This document shows, one piece after another, positions 23,984 to 37,085 of a DNA stretch of 64,000 bases. This DNA comes from Aporrectodea caliginosa (Eukaryota > Annelida > Clitellata > Crassiclitellata > Lumbricidae), in NCBI GenBank assembly GCA_020284085.1, contig JACEVL010000160.1, positions 347,001 through 411,000 on the forward strand. The letters run 5' to 3'. Numbering within the stretch: position 1 is the stretch's first letter; each line of letters opens with the position of its first letter. The position numbers and the translations under genes were made by a program. Under the pieces are notes generated by a model, which was not told the origin of the DNA, did not search any database, and saw nothing but the letters and a program-made list of their open reading frames with translations.

Positions 23984-24432
23984 CTGAAAACTGTCAATTT
24001 GGTGAGAAAATGCTCCAGAAAAAAAAATAAAAAAGCTAGACCAGCATGGCAATAAAAGGCTCGCAATTAATGCTTTGAAACCTTTGGCAGCAGGAATTTC
24101 ACCCCAAAAACACCATCCAGGGGCTAAACATGTCTCAGACACCTGTTTTGGAGGGATCGCTTCACAGGAGAAGATTGTATGGAATGGAAAGTAGGGTGGA
24201 TGGAATGGGCTGAAAAAGGGGATGGAAAGCCAAAGACGGAAGGGTAGGATGGACAGTGGAAACACCGTCACTTTTTCACCATTGCCTCATCACTGATATG
24301 GCCTTTACTTAGGTGCAAGGTCGGATCTGCCTGTTAGAAACATGTTTCAACTTTCACTTATTGCAAAAGTTTGGTAAATTTGTCATTTCACTTCATTTCA
24401 TTTATTGCCACACAAATAAACCCCAAACAAAC
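23984..24432 (+). repeat. Dispersed repeat, copy 2
   Basis: See 23357-23812. Small indels distinguish the copies. Just upstream (23958-23983) is GGGTTGCCACCCGTCCC, which in copy 1 is replaced by a longer diverged stretch. Confidence 0.75.
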
Positions 24433-25544
24433 AAACAAACTACATAATGCAGCGTATGAATAAGTTTTGTGATAGATCCAGAAAGGACCGAAGACCCGCT
24501 TATTAGTGTCACCCATTTTACAACAAATCGGTCTGAAATGAAGAGTGATTAGCATGATAGTTTTACAATGCTTTAACACAACACAACAGAACCATAGCCC
24601 AAAAGCTTAGTAAGTACTATAATTCATTCAACAGTTTGTTCATTCAAATATGCGCGACAAAAACTTTTTAATAGTTTTTACATACACTCTTTGACCTGTA
24701 AATATCTGCTACCTTACTATCCTTCCAGTCACGGCGCTACTAAATAAAAATTTTATTATACGCCTACTGTTCTTAGGTCTCAACGAATGAGGTCGCGTGT
24801 GGCGAACATGCGTTATACATAAGAGGTCGTTGCGCACATGTTTAGAACTTCGCATAGATGTTTATACGATATCATCAAGTCTTCATAGGAGTCCAAAGCA
24901 ACGACCAGATGCCTTGTCTGCATAGCAACACGAATTTTAAACTTGACGCGTCAGTAGTTGAGTACTCTTTTCAAAATGTCAACATCTCTGCTTACCTTAA
25001 ACCCTATTCAGTGCACAAGAATTATCTTTGGAAAAATATAAAGCACGTCATGGGATATAATTATGTAGGCCCTAGACAACTGCGATGAGACTTTGGTCTA
25101 ACAAAAGTGGGCTCGTGACTTTTGTTTTCCTCAGCTGTCAGATTGTCCAATCAAATCAAACAGGTTGGACGGATTATCGATTCGAGGGCTACACGGGCAA
25201 TATCATACCACGCATAGGCTGATTGGATGCCGTATATAGTAATGACATGGCGAAAAAGCGTCTGGGTGCTTTCGATTATTGTATTACGAATCAATTCTGT
25301 ACAATAAGGGTACTTGATTGCTGGTTGAAACAGCTTGTAACGTGATGTTCAAGCAGCAATCAAGTGTATACAATTCTAACTTTATATTAATATATTACAC
25401 ATAATTACCTATTTTATCGTCGAGTCGTCGACTGACACAACAGGTCCCTTTAATCACAGAATAGATCAAGCGTAGCCTACTCACTCAATGATGCAGGAGA
25501 TTTTTTTAATCAAAAGAATTACAATTTGGAAACAGAATGTTTGA

Positions 25545-25770
25545 AGTAGCTGGTCCACCGTCCAGGCGAATGGAACTCTACTAGAATCAATCCCTGGATC
25601 TATAAATTATTAGTCCCAGATCAATCCGATGATCATCTTCAATAAATATTTTTAAATATAAACTTAAAACTCATCTCTTCTCTAATTACTATAATTAGCA
25701 ACTACATTGTAACACGTCCCTTGAGTAAGACTCTGTTTTATTAAGGCACGTTATAAATACAAGTTGTTTT
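25545..25770 (+). mobile_element. LINE 3' tail fragment
   Basis: The plus frame gives INIFKYKLKTHLFSN, the C-terminal motif of CR1/L2-type ORF2, followed by an AT-rich 3' region. Upstream coding is missing or decayed. Confidence 0.5.
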
Positions 25771-26628
25771 GTATTACAAGTTTGTATTGCACGTTAGTAT
25801 GGTTTTACAGTCTTGTGCTAGATAAATTGAGGCGAACTGCATAGCATGCTCTATGGCGTGTCGTTGACGGTCTGACAAATATATCGCAAACTTAATATTT
25901 TATTTATTAACCGGTATTTGTGTTGACAGTAAATCTAATTTTAAAATTAGTCAACTACCTTTAATTTTTTTATCGACGATAAGACTAGTGTAAGCAGCCA
26001 TGATTTGGACGTTAAAGTCTGACACACTGTTACCAGTTGAATGGCGACACCCCGTCGATAATTCTTGTTTATATAGCGTTAGAAAAAAGAATTTGCAATT
26101 TGCAAGAGATGTTGGAAATCCAGCTAAATAACACGTAGACTGGATCGAGGCAATAGTTGAGCTCGGTAAAATCGGATTTAAGATCGCTTAGGGACGTCAC
26201 CTACAAACATTATGTCAAACACAGCATGGGAGATAATCAAGGCATCTACATATACATGAATGGACGGTGGTGCAAAAATATTGTAATATTGCACACGGGC
26301 GTGCCAAAACGTCCACGATGTTAATAAGGATTTGCAGTCATATGTATTCTTGGTCTTTGGACTGAACCATAATTATTTGTCGATTTTTATTCATAGATAT
26401 TATAGTATTTTATCTGAAACTGCAGTTCATTTGTTAATGTAAACAAGACATGATGCTTCCTGACCACCAAGGCACTGAGGTGCTCCATCTAGTTACACGA
26501 TGTTTAATAAAGACTTTCCAGTCCTGTTTATTTTGTTGCTGCACATTTCTTATATTTTTTCATGCTGAGCTTGACTTTTTATTGTTTATTTAGTACACTG
26601 GTCAGTCGTTAACCTGAGTCACGTGACT

Positions 26629-29600
26629 ATGCCTAGACATAGTCGATCGTCTTCTCGCAGTAGCCGAGAAAGTAGAAGTCGCAGTCATAGTGAGATTTCT
26701 GAAGTTGATGGTGTTCGCGTTCATGTTGGGGAGCTACCAGTTGGTTGTTCTGAGCAGGACCTTGAACACACATTCAAGAAGTTTGGGCCATTGGTGGAAG
26801 TTTGGATGGCAAAAATCCCACCATGCTTTGCTTTCATTGTTTTCCGAGATAAAGAAGATGCCGAGGAGGCCATACGTGGAATGAATGGCCGGTAAATGTT
26901 ATTCCTGTTTTGTTCAGCCATGTCATCGATGCAGTGTTATATTCGTTAACGGAAACGATAAGTCGAACTGAAAATAATCCATTCCGTTAACGATAAGTAT
27001 AACGATAACTGAAAATATTCTAAGAACGAAAACTGAAGCGGAAATAAATGATGCCGAACTGAATAAAAACTGTAACGATAATTAAAATCCGAACGGAAAT
27101 TATACACATTTATGACTAAAAATAGAAATGAAGTAATTTACTTACTGACTTAAATTAGCGGTGAACCAGTCTTTCGTTGGACTATGTTATAGAAATGAAG
27201 TAATTTACTTACTGAATACTGACTTAAATTAGCGGTGAACCAGTCTTTCGTTGGACTATGTTAAGAACTTAATAGAAGTCGTTAATCTCGCGAGATTTCT
27301 CGGTATATCACGGTATTATCGTTCACAGTATTGTCGTTCAGCGGTTCTTTTCGAGAATGTCGTCAAGTTTAGCTCGTTTGTTGTCCGGTAGGAAAAGGGA
27401 GAGTCCAGTTTGGGAATATTTTGAGTATTGTGAAGAGTCTGGGAAATCGAAGTGCGTTGTGATCGATGAGAAAACGGGAAATGAGTGTGGCGTATTTTTG
27501 ATAGACCTTCAACTTCAAGTAACTACGTTGATTGAACTCGAAGTAAGATTATTTAAGAACTGTAACTGTAACTTGAACTAAAATTATTTGAGAACTGTAA
27601 CTTGAACTGAAATTATTTAAGAACTCGAAGTTGAAGTTGAACTGAAATTATTTGAGAACTGAAACTGAACTGAAGCTGAAATTACTCCCAGCCGAACTGA
27701 ACTGAAACTGAAATAGAAATTATTTTGTGAAGTAAAATACCACTGCATCGATGTTGTGATATGAATGACTGGTAATATTGCTACGTTATACGTTGTATTA
27801 CTGAAGTTACTCCAAGTATAGTTTATCAACACTAAATAGTAAGACTGCTAGATGTTTTTGTTTTATTATTTATTGTTCAGCTACGTTTACTGATGATACT
27901 AAATGAATAGGCATTAAATATTAGTACTACATTATTGTATTACTGAAGTTACTCCAAGTATAGTTTATCAACACTAAATAGTAAGACTGCTAGATGTTTT
28001 TGTTTTATTATTTATTGTTCAATTTTTTTTGTAACTATTCATTCTTGAGCATTTACTATAATGTCCATCAACATAAAAATAGAAATAAGCAATTCAGTCT
28101 CATAGAAAAATAGCAGCACCATTTATGCAGAAAGTATTATTGTTAATATACCCTTTATCCAATATATACACTGTAAAAACACTAAATTAGATAAAGTTTT
28201 GTTCGATCATCTGGCACAACAAGGACGCATAAAAATTCTTCCACTGCTAAACACACGTTCAACAGGCGCACTCGTAGGAACAGCTTAAAATGTAACTACC
28301 ACTAGTGTAGTCATGGCAATATACTCTTACCGGTACTTGTTCAGCCCAGAAATTGTGACTCGGAAACCGAGTCGGCGATTCACATTCAAGTCCAGGGGCT
28401 TCAAGTCCGAGTTGCAACAGTCTGCAGAAAATCGGTCTTGAGGCGGACTCAAATGCAACATCACTGATGACATGCAAAGGGTTAATAATCTGTATGTTGA
28501 TTGTTTGCAGAACAATCTGTGGCAGACGTGTTCGTGTGAGTCTTGCACGACCAAGAGTGGAGGCGCGTGGCCCTCGACGGGCTTCGTACAATGGTGATGC
28601 CAGATGCTACCAGTGTGGTGAGAGAGGTCATCTGTCCAGAAATTGTTATGCATCTCGAAGTCGAAGGTAACAGTTCCTAGAATATTTTTTATGGTCTTGG
28701 CAATTTTCTAAAAGTTATATTATTCTGTTTGTTTCTGGTTATATCAGTGTTTTGTTATTGGCTTCTCAAACTCTGGCTTCATCTTTTCCACTGGTAATGT
28801 TGGTGTTTGAATGTTCTACCTGCAGTCACCCATGGAGATAATAAATTATTGTAAAAAGAATTGTTTAGTATCTCACTACACCAGGGCCTTATTATAATAT
28901 GCTTCGTTATGATGCCATTTCTGATATCATAACACGGTCTGGGACATGGGTCCCAAATTTAGTTCAGCTGTAGAAAATGACCTTGGTATAATATGACCTT
29001 GTTATAAGGCGGTTCTTGATGTAGTTTCAAAACGCAGCATTGTAGTGAGGTTCTGGTGTACATGTATTTTTGAATAGTTGTCTCATTTTAGCAGCTACCT
29101 AAATTTGAAATTGCATAAGGTAAGTTTTAAAAAGGGATATGAAAAATTGTTTGTAAAGTTTCAAAAGCCAAATAAATTACTCTTTTAAGTTGCTGATATT
29201 AAATATGACTACTGAATTTGAAGTCTTCAAAATGAAGTTCCTGACCTTGCTGAAATTATATTTGTTGCATCCTAATTAATTTGTTTAGAGTAAAATTATT
29301 TTTTTCAATTACACCAGTTTTTTTACGTGGAACTGAATGATAGAATTTTACCAACTTATTGTTGACCAAGATACTCTCCTCAGTTGAGGATAAGGTCAAC
29401 TTTAAAAATGCACCAGTTGAAATTTAATTTATGACCATCCTATAAGTTTTCCAGATTGAGACTTCTATAATGACTTTTGGGTGTTGCTAGCATTGAATGA
29501 ATAGAGCAGGCAGATTTCTGTATGATAATTATTATAATGGCAATATTAAAAGGTCAAAAATGCCCTGAAAATAACTTCAGTAAATATTATACAGAAGAAA

Positions 29601-32600
29601 GGTCACTGTTGAACAAAAATGGATTGGCGTATTTCTATTATTATCATGCAGTGCTTAAACTTTGGAACATGGAGTAGGTAATAATAGCAGTGAAAAAGAT
29701 GGTGTTCATGTTGAAGTTCAGAAATGGCAGGGTTGCCAATCATCCATAAATTCATTGGCACTCCATAAAAATTGGCGTGTTCGTCAAGTCCTTTAAGCTT
29801 TTGCCAGCATCTGTAAACTCCATGAAATTGTTATAGAATGTTAAAAAATTAATTGCCTCAGTTGATTTTGCTCTGTGCTGCTTCATTCATTTAATGTGGA
29901 GCATTACAAATTAAATGTCAATATTTTTGGTGTATATTACCCCAATGGTTGAAGTGACAATGTGATTCACATACCGGTAATATGTTGTCCGTGGGTGACA
30001 CTCATACCCGTAATGTAAAAACCTCGTACAGGAATGGATTGTGCAGAGAAAATTCGTGTTTTTTCAAAAAAATTGCCCATAAAATATTGCTGTTTTATAT
30101 GTAAATTAATTTTATGTTATGTGGCAACCATTGCTTGAGTTTAAGGACAATTATTTCCTACAAATATATCTGTTACCTTTGTCGCCAAATGTTTGAGGAT
30201 GCCAACTTTATTTTATCCTGTTGGAGTTCCTAGTTTAAGGCATTTGTTATATAAGCAGATAGATGTGTAAGGTAGGAGGATTCATTGGCAGCTTTGTATT
30301 TTAGTTCTTGTTTTCCACTGCTGTCAATTGATTAAGTATTTCTTGGTGCAGGTCTCATGGAAATAATCTCATCGAGTCATTATAGGATAAATTGTAGAAA
30401 TGGGTAGAACTACTTTCTTGCCATGGATACTCAGTTGCAGTCTTCTGTATGTGCATCGACAGTGTTGATTGAATGAATTGTCTGTCAGTCTTGTTATACA
30501 TTTTGTTGACTGAAACAGGTAACATATACTTTGTAGACTGTTTGTTATTGACTTCTGCTTAATGCAATTGATTTTTTTCCACCAGGGCTGGTTTAGCATA
30601 TTGGTTGATGACATGGCAGTTAGTCGACTGGTTGTTTGTTGTGATGGCCGATGTTTGTCTGTGCACTTGGGCACTGTTGTCTTATCACATGTCCAATGGT
30701 GTTGCGGCGCTCTGGTACACCGTCTTGTGTATGTGCAATGGTTAGGCACTGGTATGACATGTTTACATCATCTAGATTGACGTGATTGGGATGCGGAGCA
30801 TCCTTCTTCTCAACATCGGTACCTTTCAGTATTCCGATTTATATATACAAGATAATTTTCTGATGCACTAGTATAAACAGAGATTGTTTTAAATGAATTT
30901 TAAAGGACATAGTGCCAGCATTAGTTATGACATGATCCAGTCAAGGCTCGATTAGCCATATATATGTATGTATTTATGCATCAAGACAATTGATATAGCA
31001 CTTTTCAGTACCCAAACAAAATTGCTGACTATGCTAGCTAAGTTAAGTGATGTTAAAGTTAAGAACAAAGATTCATGTGTAAGCAAATAACAGTTGTATC
31101 ACTGGAAAAGTCACCACTGCAGTCTCTTGCAAACATGCAGAACCAGCCAATGGAGTCCCACTTAAAGTTGACTTCTATGATGTGGGAGAGCAGCTGATGT
31201 TCACCCTGTAGGTAGCAAACTTCTTACATTCATCATTGTTCAACTTTAAGTTGGATTGATGCATATATATGTTTGGGACACAGGTTTAATCAGGTAGGGT
31301 GGTTGTGCCAAAATCTGACTCTGGTTCGAAGTGGATGTCTATTAAAATTCGATGTTAGTCATATGGTTTGGGTAACACAATTTGGGAAAAACTTAAAACT
31401 GAACCTGATTCTGACAAATAATTAAATTTGCGTCCACTGTTTTCCATTCAGTGTGTTTGCTGTAGATTTCCAGTTGGTTTCCTTTCAAACAGTTATGAGA
31501 TGCAATGCCAATATCTGTTAATGCATGGTCCATAATATAGTAATGGAAAATTAAGGCTGGTTGAAGTTAATTCAGTTGGCTTTTATGGCTTCATTACTAC
31601 ACATTTGTGGTTAGTGCACTTGCAGTAGGAATTATTCAAATAAATTTGTTAAACCTTCAATCTTCCAGATGGAAGTGTTTACCTAATCACAAAATATATT
31701 AACAATTTTTTCAGTTCAGCTGTGATTAGAGTTTTAAATGTTGGATGAGAAAAAACCAACCTTTACGAATTAAAATTTTTTAGATAACCTACTGGAACTT
31801 TGTTATACCTAGTTTATTTGGAACAGAACACAAGAGTTATGAAGCCAAAACTAAATGACTACCTACGATTCATGAAAAACTGCCTGGACCTGTTTTAATT
31901 TCAGCAATGGTTTTCTGACATTTTATTTCACATTTCTTTGGGTTGTAAGTTGACTTGTGTAATTTACATATTTCTGGTGATTTCTGTGCTCATTTAAAAC
32001 TTATGCTAGGTGAATACAGAAATTATTGACACTATAACCCAGTTTAAGCAGTGGGTTCTTACTTTTGTAAAAGTTTCATTTAAATTATTTTGTTGGTTGA
32101 TGAGCTTCCTTAATTATTATCCAGTGCCTGTCCTCTGATATCAGATATATCCAAAATGTGTAGTCAAAAACTAAGGCTAAACAAAAGCTATGACAAAGTA
32201 GTAGTTCTATAGTCAGCAATTTCTGTATTTAGATTCAAGATTTCTTTTTTCTTAAAAGTTGTGCTAATTTGTTGTCATTTCGGACCTTCAGTTAAATAAT
32301 TGATTTTTTCAGAATGCAAAGACAACTCCAGACAATATTATCTTGGTTATAGATACTGATTAGTATTGGTATCTATAACATAATAAATTTTCTTGGTGAA
32401 TATTTGTCGTCTTTAAGCAGTTGTATAAGACTGACACTTCTGTCTTAGGTCCTACTCTCCAAAAAGACGTCGACACTCTTCAAGTTCAGTAAAGTCGAGT
32501 TCAAAGTCAAGATCCCGGTCAAAGTCACGTGACAAGAAGTCAAAAACAAGAACCAAGTCTCCTGACAAGGGTTCCAGTGAGGACAGATCAAATGACAAGC

Positions 32601-33887
32601 GTTCTGGTCATAAAAGTTCAAAGCGATCAAGTTCTAAGCAACACAAGGAGAAGGACGAAGATGAAGCAGGCGGTAGCAAGGAGAAACGGTACGCTTTATT
32701 CTTGTCTTAGCTTCCTTAGTGCTCTGATTATTCATTCTTTTGAAAGTAAAGGAAGGCTTTTAAACCAGTTGTTTCTTGTATTGTAATTTATTTAATGCTG
32801 TGCTATTTCATCCCTGTTAAACAAGATGATTGTTTTTAATTTCAATCAATCAATCAATGCTTTATTGTTCACTGAAGAAAACAAAATCATATAATCACAT
32901 AAACGATAAACAGAAGTAAGCATGCAGTGAACAATGGGAAACCCCAAAAGAACGAACCATTCCGCTAAAATGGGTCGCCCAGTTACAATCATTATGCAAC
33001 CAATGGAGTAGATCACAAATAACAATTACGTGAGTAGTCGTCAGTAACAACATCCTAACTTTGTGTACAAAAGCATCAGGTGTTATCTATTCAGTGAACA
33101 AAGCAAATTTATGCATGTAAAAAAACCATGTCTAATAACAAAGTAACAGCAACACAAGGCAATGGTGCTCTAATTTTATTCTTTTGTTGTAATTTGTTTA
33201 AGGCTGTTCTATTTCATCCCTGTTAAATCAGATGAAATAATTGTTAATCGAATTTTCTTCAAGTAATAAGCCTGTTATCACGTTTGCCTATAATTTTGTA
33301 CTCTTGCAACATATGATTTGAGAAAGCACATTTTCCAATGTTTGGTTTGACTTGCAGCAGCTACTTGTTTTAAATACGGTAGCTGATTTACATTTTGGTT
33401 GCCATAAATACAATTTAGAGCAGTAATGACAGCAGGAAAGTTATTTAGAGGAAGGTTGCAGAATGTAGAAACAGTCTTTGAGTGAAAGCAAACTTCAGAC
33501 ATAAAGCAGATTGTAGCAATTGTCAGTTGATGGAGTTGCATCATATACTTAAATATGAAATTTATGGCTGAGCTCCTGTTACTGCACAGTTGGGAAATGG
33601 TCACTGTTTGTTTTGCATTTCACGAGAAATTACTTGGAAGGAAATGTTGCTTTACAGCTGCTTCAGCACCTGCAGAGGTTTCCCGTTAACAAAGCAATAA
33701 TAAGAAAGCTTTTAAAATATTCATTTTGATTTTGGTCATTCTTATTAAACAGATTTTTCTTAGCCAATATTTATTTTTCTGTGGTGAATTTTTCAGTCGA
33801 GCCTCTGTTCGAAGTGAAGAACAAGAGTCACAAAAAGCGTCAACAAGTGCAGAGAAACTTGTGGCCAATGACGACAACGATTCTTAA
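26629..33887 (+). CDS. SR splicing factor with RRM and CCHC zinc knuckle (SRSF7/9G8-like), four exons
   Basis: Exons: 26629-26891, 28511-28666, 32449-32688, 33797-33887; sum 750 nt (249 aa plus TAA). A nuclear RNA-binding protein expected to act in splice-site selection and mRNA export. The RRM covers about residues 29-98, with VHVGEL as RNP2 and PPCFAFIVF as RNP1; the PP-FAF form is typical of SRSF3/SRSF7. A CCHC knuckle follows (C120, C123, H128, C133), which separates SRSF7-type from SRSF3. Residues 135 to about 215 are an RS/SK-rich domain, ending in an acidic tail (ANDDNDS). Unusually, a second RS-like tract (about residues 2-20) precedes the RRM. An in-frame GTG lies six bases upstream, but ATG 26629 is the sensible start. 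Intron 1 contains a hAT transposon; intron 2 (28667-32448) shows nothing else I can call. Confidence 0.92.
27126..27264 (+). repeat. Tandem duplication inside the hAT element
   Basis: Two near-identical units of about 66 and 73 bp, the second with an 8-bp insertion, both containing AGCGGTGAACCAGTC. They lie between the left subterminal region and the BED ORF. Confidence 0.75.
27357..27581 (+). pseudogene. BED zinc-finger remnant of a hAT transposase
   Basis: The 74-residue ORF reads SPVWEYFEYCEESGKSKC near residues 16-33, matching the start of BED fingers (conserved aromatic WxxF block, then the first zinc Cys). The second Cys is present in NECGVF, but the His residues and the whole hAT catalytic region are absent. 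After about residue 50 the frame runs into the subterminal repeats. Within the element at 26932-27745 this is a truncated transposase N terminus. BED domains bind DNA. Confidence 0.6.
27793..28021 (+). repeat. Perfect 87-bp direct repeat
   Basis: Bases 27793-27879 recur identically at 27935-28021, separated by 55 bp. The first copy begins 39 bp after the hAT target-site duplication. Identity implies a recent duplication or gene conversion. Confidence 0.85.
32843..33010 (-). mobile_element. LINE 3' end fragment
   Basis: It begins with a CAAT microsatellite (AATCAATCAATCAATG), then GCTTTATTGTTCACTGAAG and further on CCATTCCGCTAAAATGGG. This parallels the 3' region of the LINE at 449-4946, which carries a comparable terminal repeat, CAATGGGAAA and a CCGCTAAGTAGGG block. 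Intronic in the SR gene, antisense. Confidence 0.55.
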
Positions 33888-36800
33888 TGGGCCGTGGTGA
33901 ACTTGAATCCAGTGACACTTGACATTAAATGAGAGCCACAATTTACAAAACTCTGTTGCATTGTTTGGAACCATTCTGTGCTTTGCACTGTTTCAGTTGA
34001 TGTGTCTTCTCACATAGTTCTATAATTATAATTCATATTACTGTGAAGAAATTTTCATTGTGGTCTTGTATTGTTAATGTTTTGCAATAGGTCTAGTGTA
34101 TAAGTGGTCCAGGACCTTGCTGTGCTATACATATAATTTTTACCTTGGTTTTAGTCTGTTGAACTGCATCTGAAGTAATGGAATCAGTTGAGGAATTTCA
34201 TGTGGTTTGCTACTATCCAATTATTGACTATCATTTCCGAATTAGAGACATGGTTTTCTGATCATTCACACTTTTTACTGGTATACAATAACTAATGCAA
34301 AAGCTTACACCTTTCTGCATTATGCAAAAATTCAAGCTTTTGCACACTTATAGTCACAGTAATGATGAAGACTTCGGTCACGTCATTCCCTAAACAAGCC
34401 ATTTAATACAGAATGCAGGTTCAGGCTATGTGATGCCACTTGTCATCTCAACCATATAAACTTGCTTCTCATGAAATTTATCGACTACTGAACAAAGACA
34501 TTTGAGAACATTCAGTTTTAGGCAGACCCAAACTGACTATGGCTGCTTCATTACATTCCTTGCTTTTATAATGTATGTATGTATTTTGTGAATGTTCCTG
34601 CTCTTTGCCAAATTCAGTGGAGACTGGTCAACAGGTCCATTACTGGATTTACGTGTTCGATTACAGTGAAAAACAAGGTCTGGTCTATCTATATTTGAAC
34701 CGAGTTTATATCCAATAACTTTACCTGGTCTCTGGTGCTGCCTAGCCATTTCACCCATGTTTTGTTGCTATGCAACATACAGTTACCCATCATAAGTTGT
34801 CTAGGTATTTGTTTCTGTTGCTTATGGCTGGTGATATTGAAATATAATTTGGACCAGTTAGCTTTCAGAATCTGGATATTGGACAGTTAAATTTTTGTCC
34901 CTTTGAAATATGAGCTCTGGCCACACATAATTTTCTTTGTGAGCATTCCTTACATATTCTTGCTCATAATGAGATTTGGCTAGTGATACACTGGTGTTCA
35001 TTTCTAATCCAACTTCCAGAACCTATGTACTCGCTGAACGAACTTTTTGGTTGCTGGACGTAGACTTGGAAATCTCTCCCTGTGTCTGTCCTTTTTGTCC
35101 ATTTGCTTGCCTTTCTGTTCTCAACTTGAAACCTACCTTTTACAAACTGCTTATCCTCCACATAGTGCCTCTCTATCTTGGTGGACTAATCTTAGGGATG
35201 TTCACCTGATCACTGCTTGGTTTTGGTATATAACTTGTGTTTGCATAGTGACTTTTGTAGTTTAATGTAATTGAACATTTATAGAACACCCCTTCAAGAA
35301 ATCTACTCGTGGGCGCTCTGCGCTATCCTATATGATGTTAAATGTCATTACAAACGAATATATTACATCAGTTAGCAAAACAATGCACAATAAGCTGAAG
35401 GAGTCACCAGTGGCGACCCATGCACACGAGGAACCAACCAATGGATTCCCGTCAACAGCTGAAGATGGAATGGATGGATGTTCAGAGTCTCTGGACAAAG
35501 TTGCGTCGATAGAGTGACGACAGGTGACAACGTTCTCACACACGACGTACGTCCAGCCAGCTGTCCATGACCGGTATATAAGCACAATTTAAGGACCATT
35601 CCGCCATTTCTTGTACTCTGGCAGTGCCATTCCTACGCCTGGAGAAAGGAGGATGACACTAATCATCTTTATTATGATGTAGTGTTGTTAAACAACTAAC
35701 CATCTAGGAATGTTCAATTACAGTGAAAAACATCAGACAAGTCGTGTTGGTTGTTCGATAACAACAGGGAACATCAGAGGTCTGATAAGTCTGGGGCATT
35801 CATGTTTTGGCTCACACTAACGACTGCACTCTTTCCCTTCTTATTCCAGTGTTGACCTTGCATAGAACATAGGTCTATTTACAAGCAAGAAGCATTTAAT
35901 ATTTGTAGATGATCATTGTAATACGATGGGAAGTGTTGAATATTTTAATGAAATATGGAGCGGAGATCATTTGAATGGTATTGGCATTTGCACATGTTAG
36001 TTCTATTTAAGAAGGCAAGAAAATAAGACGAATAAAGGGTGCAGATAGGCGTACATCTTCGAACCTATGTGAACACCATGAAGGTCTCGCCAATATATTC
36101 AAGAATCGAGACGTGTCTATAAATGTTTTCTTATTGGGACACGACAAATCTTACCCTCCTTTTGTAACAACTCTATTAATAAACATCCATAGCACCTGGG
36201 CCTATATACAGTGTACAGCAGCCTACTTAGTCATTTAATTACTTGCTCAAATCAAGCCAACAGCTGTGCTTACAAGAGTTGATAAGACGAGGTTGCTCAA
36301 GTCTGTTGTGATTTTCACTTCACACGAAGTTATGTATTCTAATGGTTGAGCAAAATCGCATCCTTATTGAGTTGAAAAAGCCAATGCTACAGTCAAAATA
36401 TTATCTTTAACACCTGAAATATGTATATATAACAATAGAAAACTAGAATATAAATATATACATATATATATTTGTTGCACAATGTTATCATTACAATGAG
36501 CTATATATAGTCTTATTATATAAAAATCATCCATATACATAATTTCTGAATAAATCATATATATTACGTACATTAATTATATATAAATTACATATATATG
36601 GAACGGTTTCTATATTCAGCTAATGCCAAAATCCTCAACAGGATATTCTGATGTCAATCGATGGCTCCCTTTATTAGTAAATATCGATTACCTGTGGCAT
36701 GAAAACCTTAACTTAGACTTTCTCTACCATGTATGCAACACCTAAAATAGATATACAAAAAAGCTATGGCTTAGATTTACAAGGATAGGACAATCAGTGT

Positions 36801-37085
36801 TGATGACGCCACGGAACCACAATCGACGGCTAAAGTTTTCTTGCACCAGAGAAAATATAAGACTCAACTGATGGAACGGAAGTTCTAAATTTAGAATAGC
36901 AGTTGTTGCTTTTATGCAGTAGGCTCATACTAAGTAGGCTACATGTAATCTGCTACATGTGGTGAAACATTGGTAGGCCTAATGCTTTTCAGCTAAACAA
37001 TAAACGGATCGCTGGGAATTTGTTAAAATAAAGTAGGATCGAGAAAGTTGATTCCGTGATTGTCTAAAAGTCCACCTTATGTGCA
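33888..37085. other. Spacer between convergent SR and PARP genes
   Basis: The first few hundred bases should be the SR gene 3' UTR. At 35255-35345 a short fragment (ACATTTATAGAACACCCCTT) resembles the 3' end of L2-like elements on the minus strand. Around 36420-36600 is an AT-rich TATATA tract. No further gene is supported. Confidence 0.5.

Larger units (their letters stand above)
22770..26600. other. Intergenic region between divergent genes
   Basis: Separates the start of the minus-strand hydrolase from the start of the plus-strand SR gene, so promoters for both should lie here. It holds a duplicated repeat (23357-24432), LINE debris (25545-25770) and otherwise AT-rich unique sequence in which I see no gene. 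Confidence 0.5.
26932..27745 (+). mobile_element. hAT transposon remnant, 814 bp, with 8-bp TSD
   Basis: Ends are CAGTGTTATATTCG on the left and, inverted, CAGTGGTATTTTAC on the right. The exact 8-bp duplication CATCGATG lies at 26924-26931 and 27746-27753. Subterminal regions are full of GAACTGAAACTGAAATT-like repeats. The centre keeps a BED-finger ORF. It lies in intron 1 of the SR gene in the same orientation. It is an internally deleted copy without a catalytic domain. Confidence 0.9.

Noticed and set aside
28259..28653. Minus-strand ORFs of about 110 codons
   Set aside because: Antisense shadow of SR exon 2.
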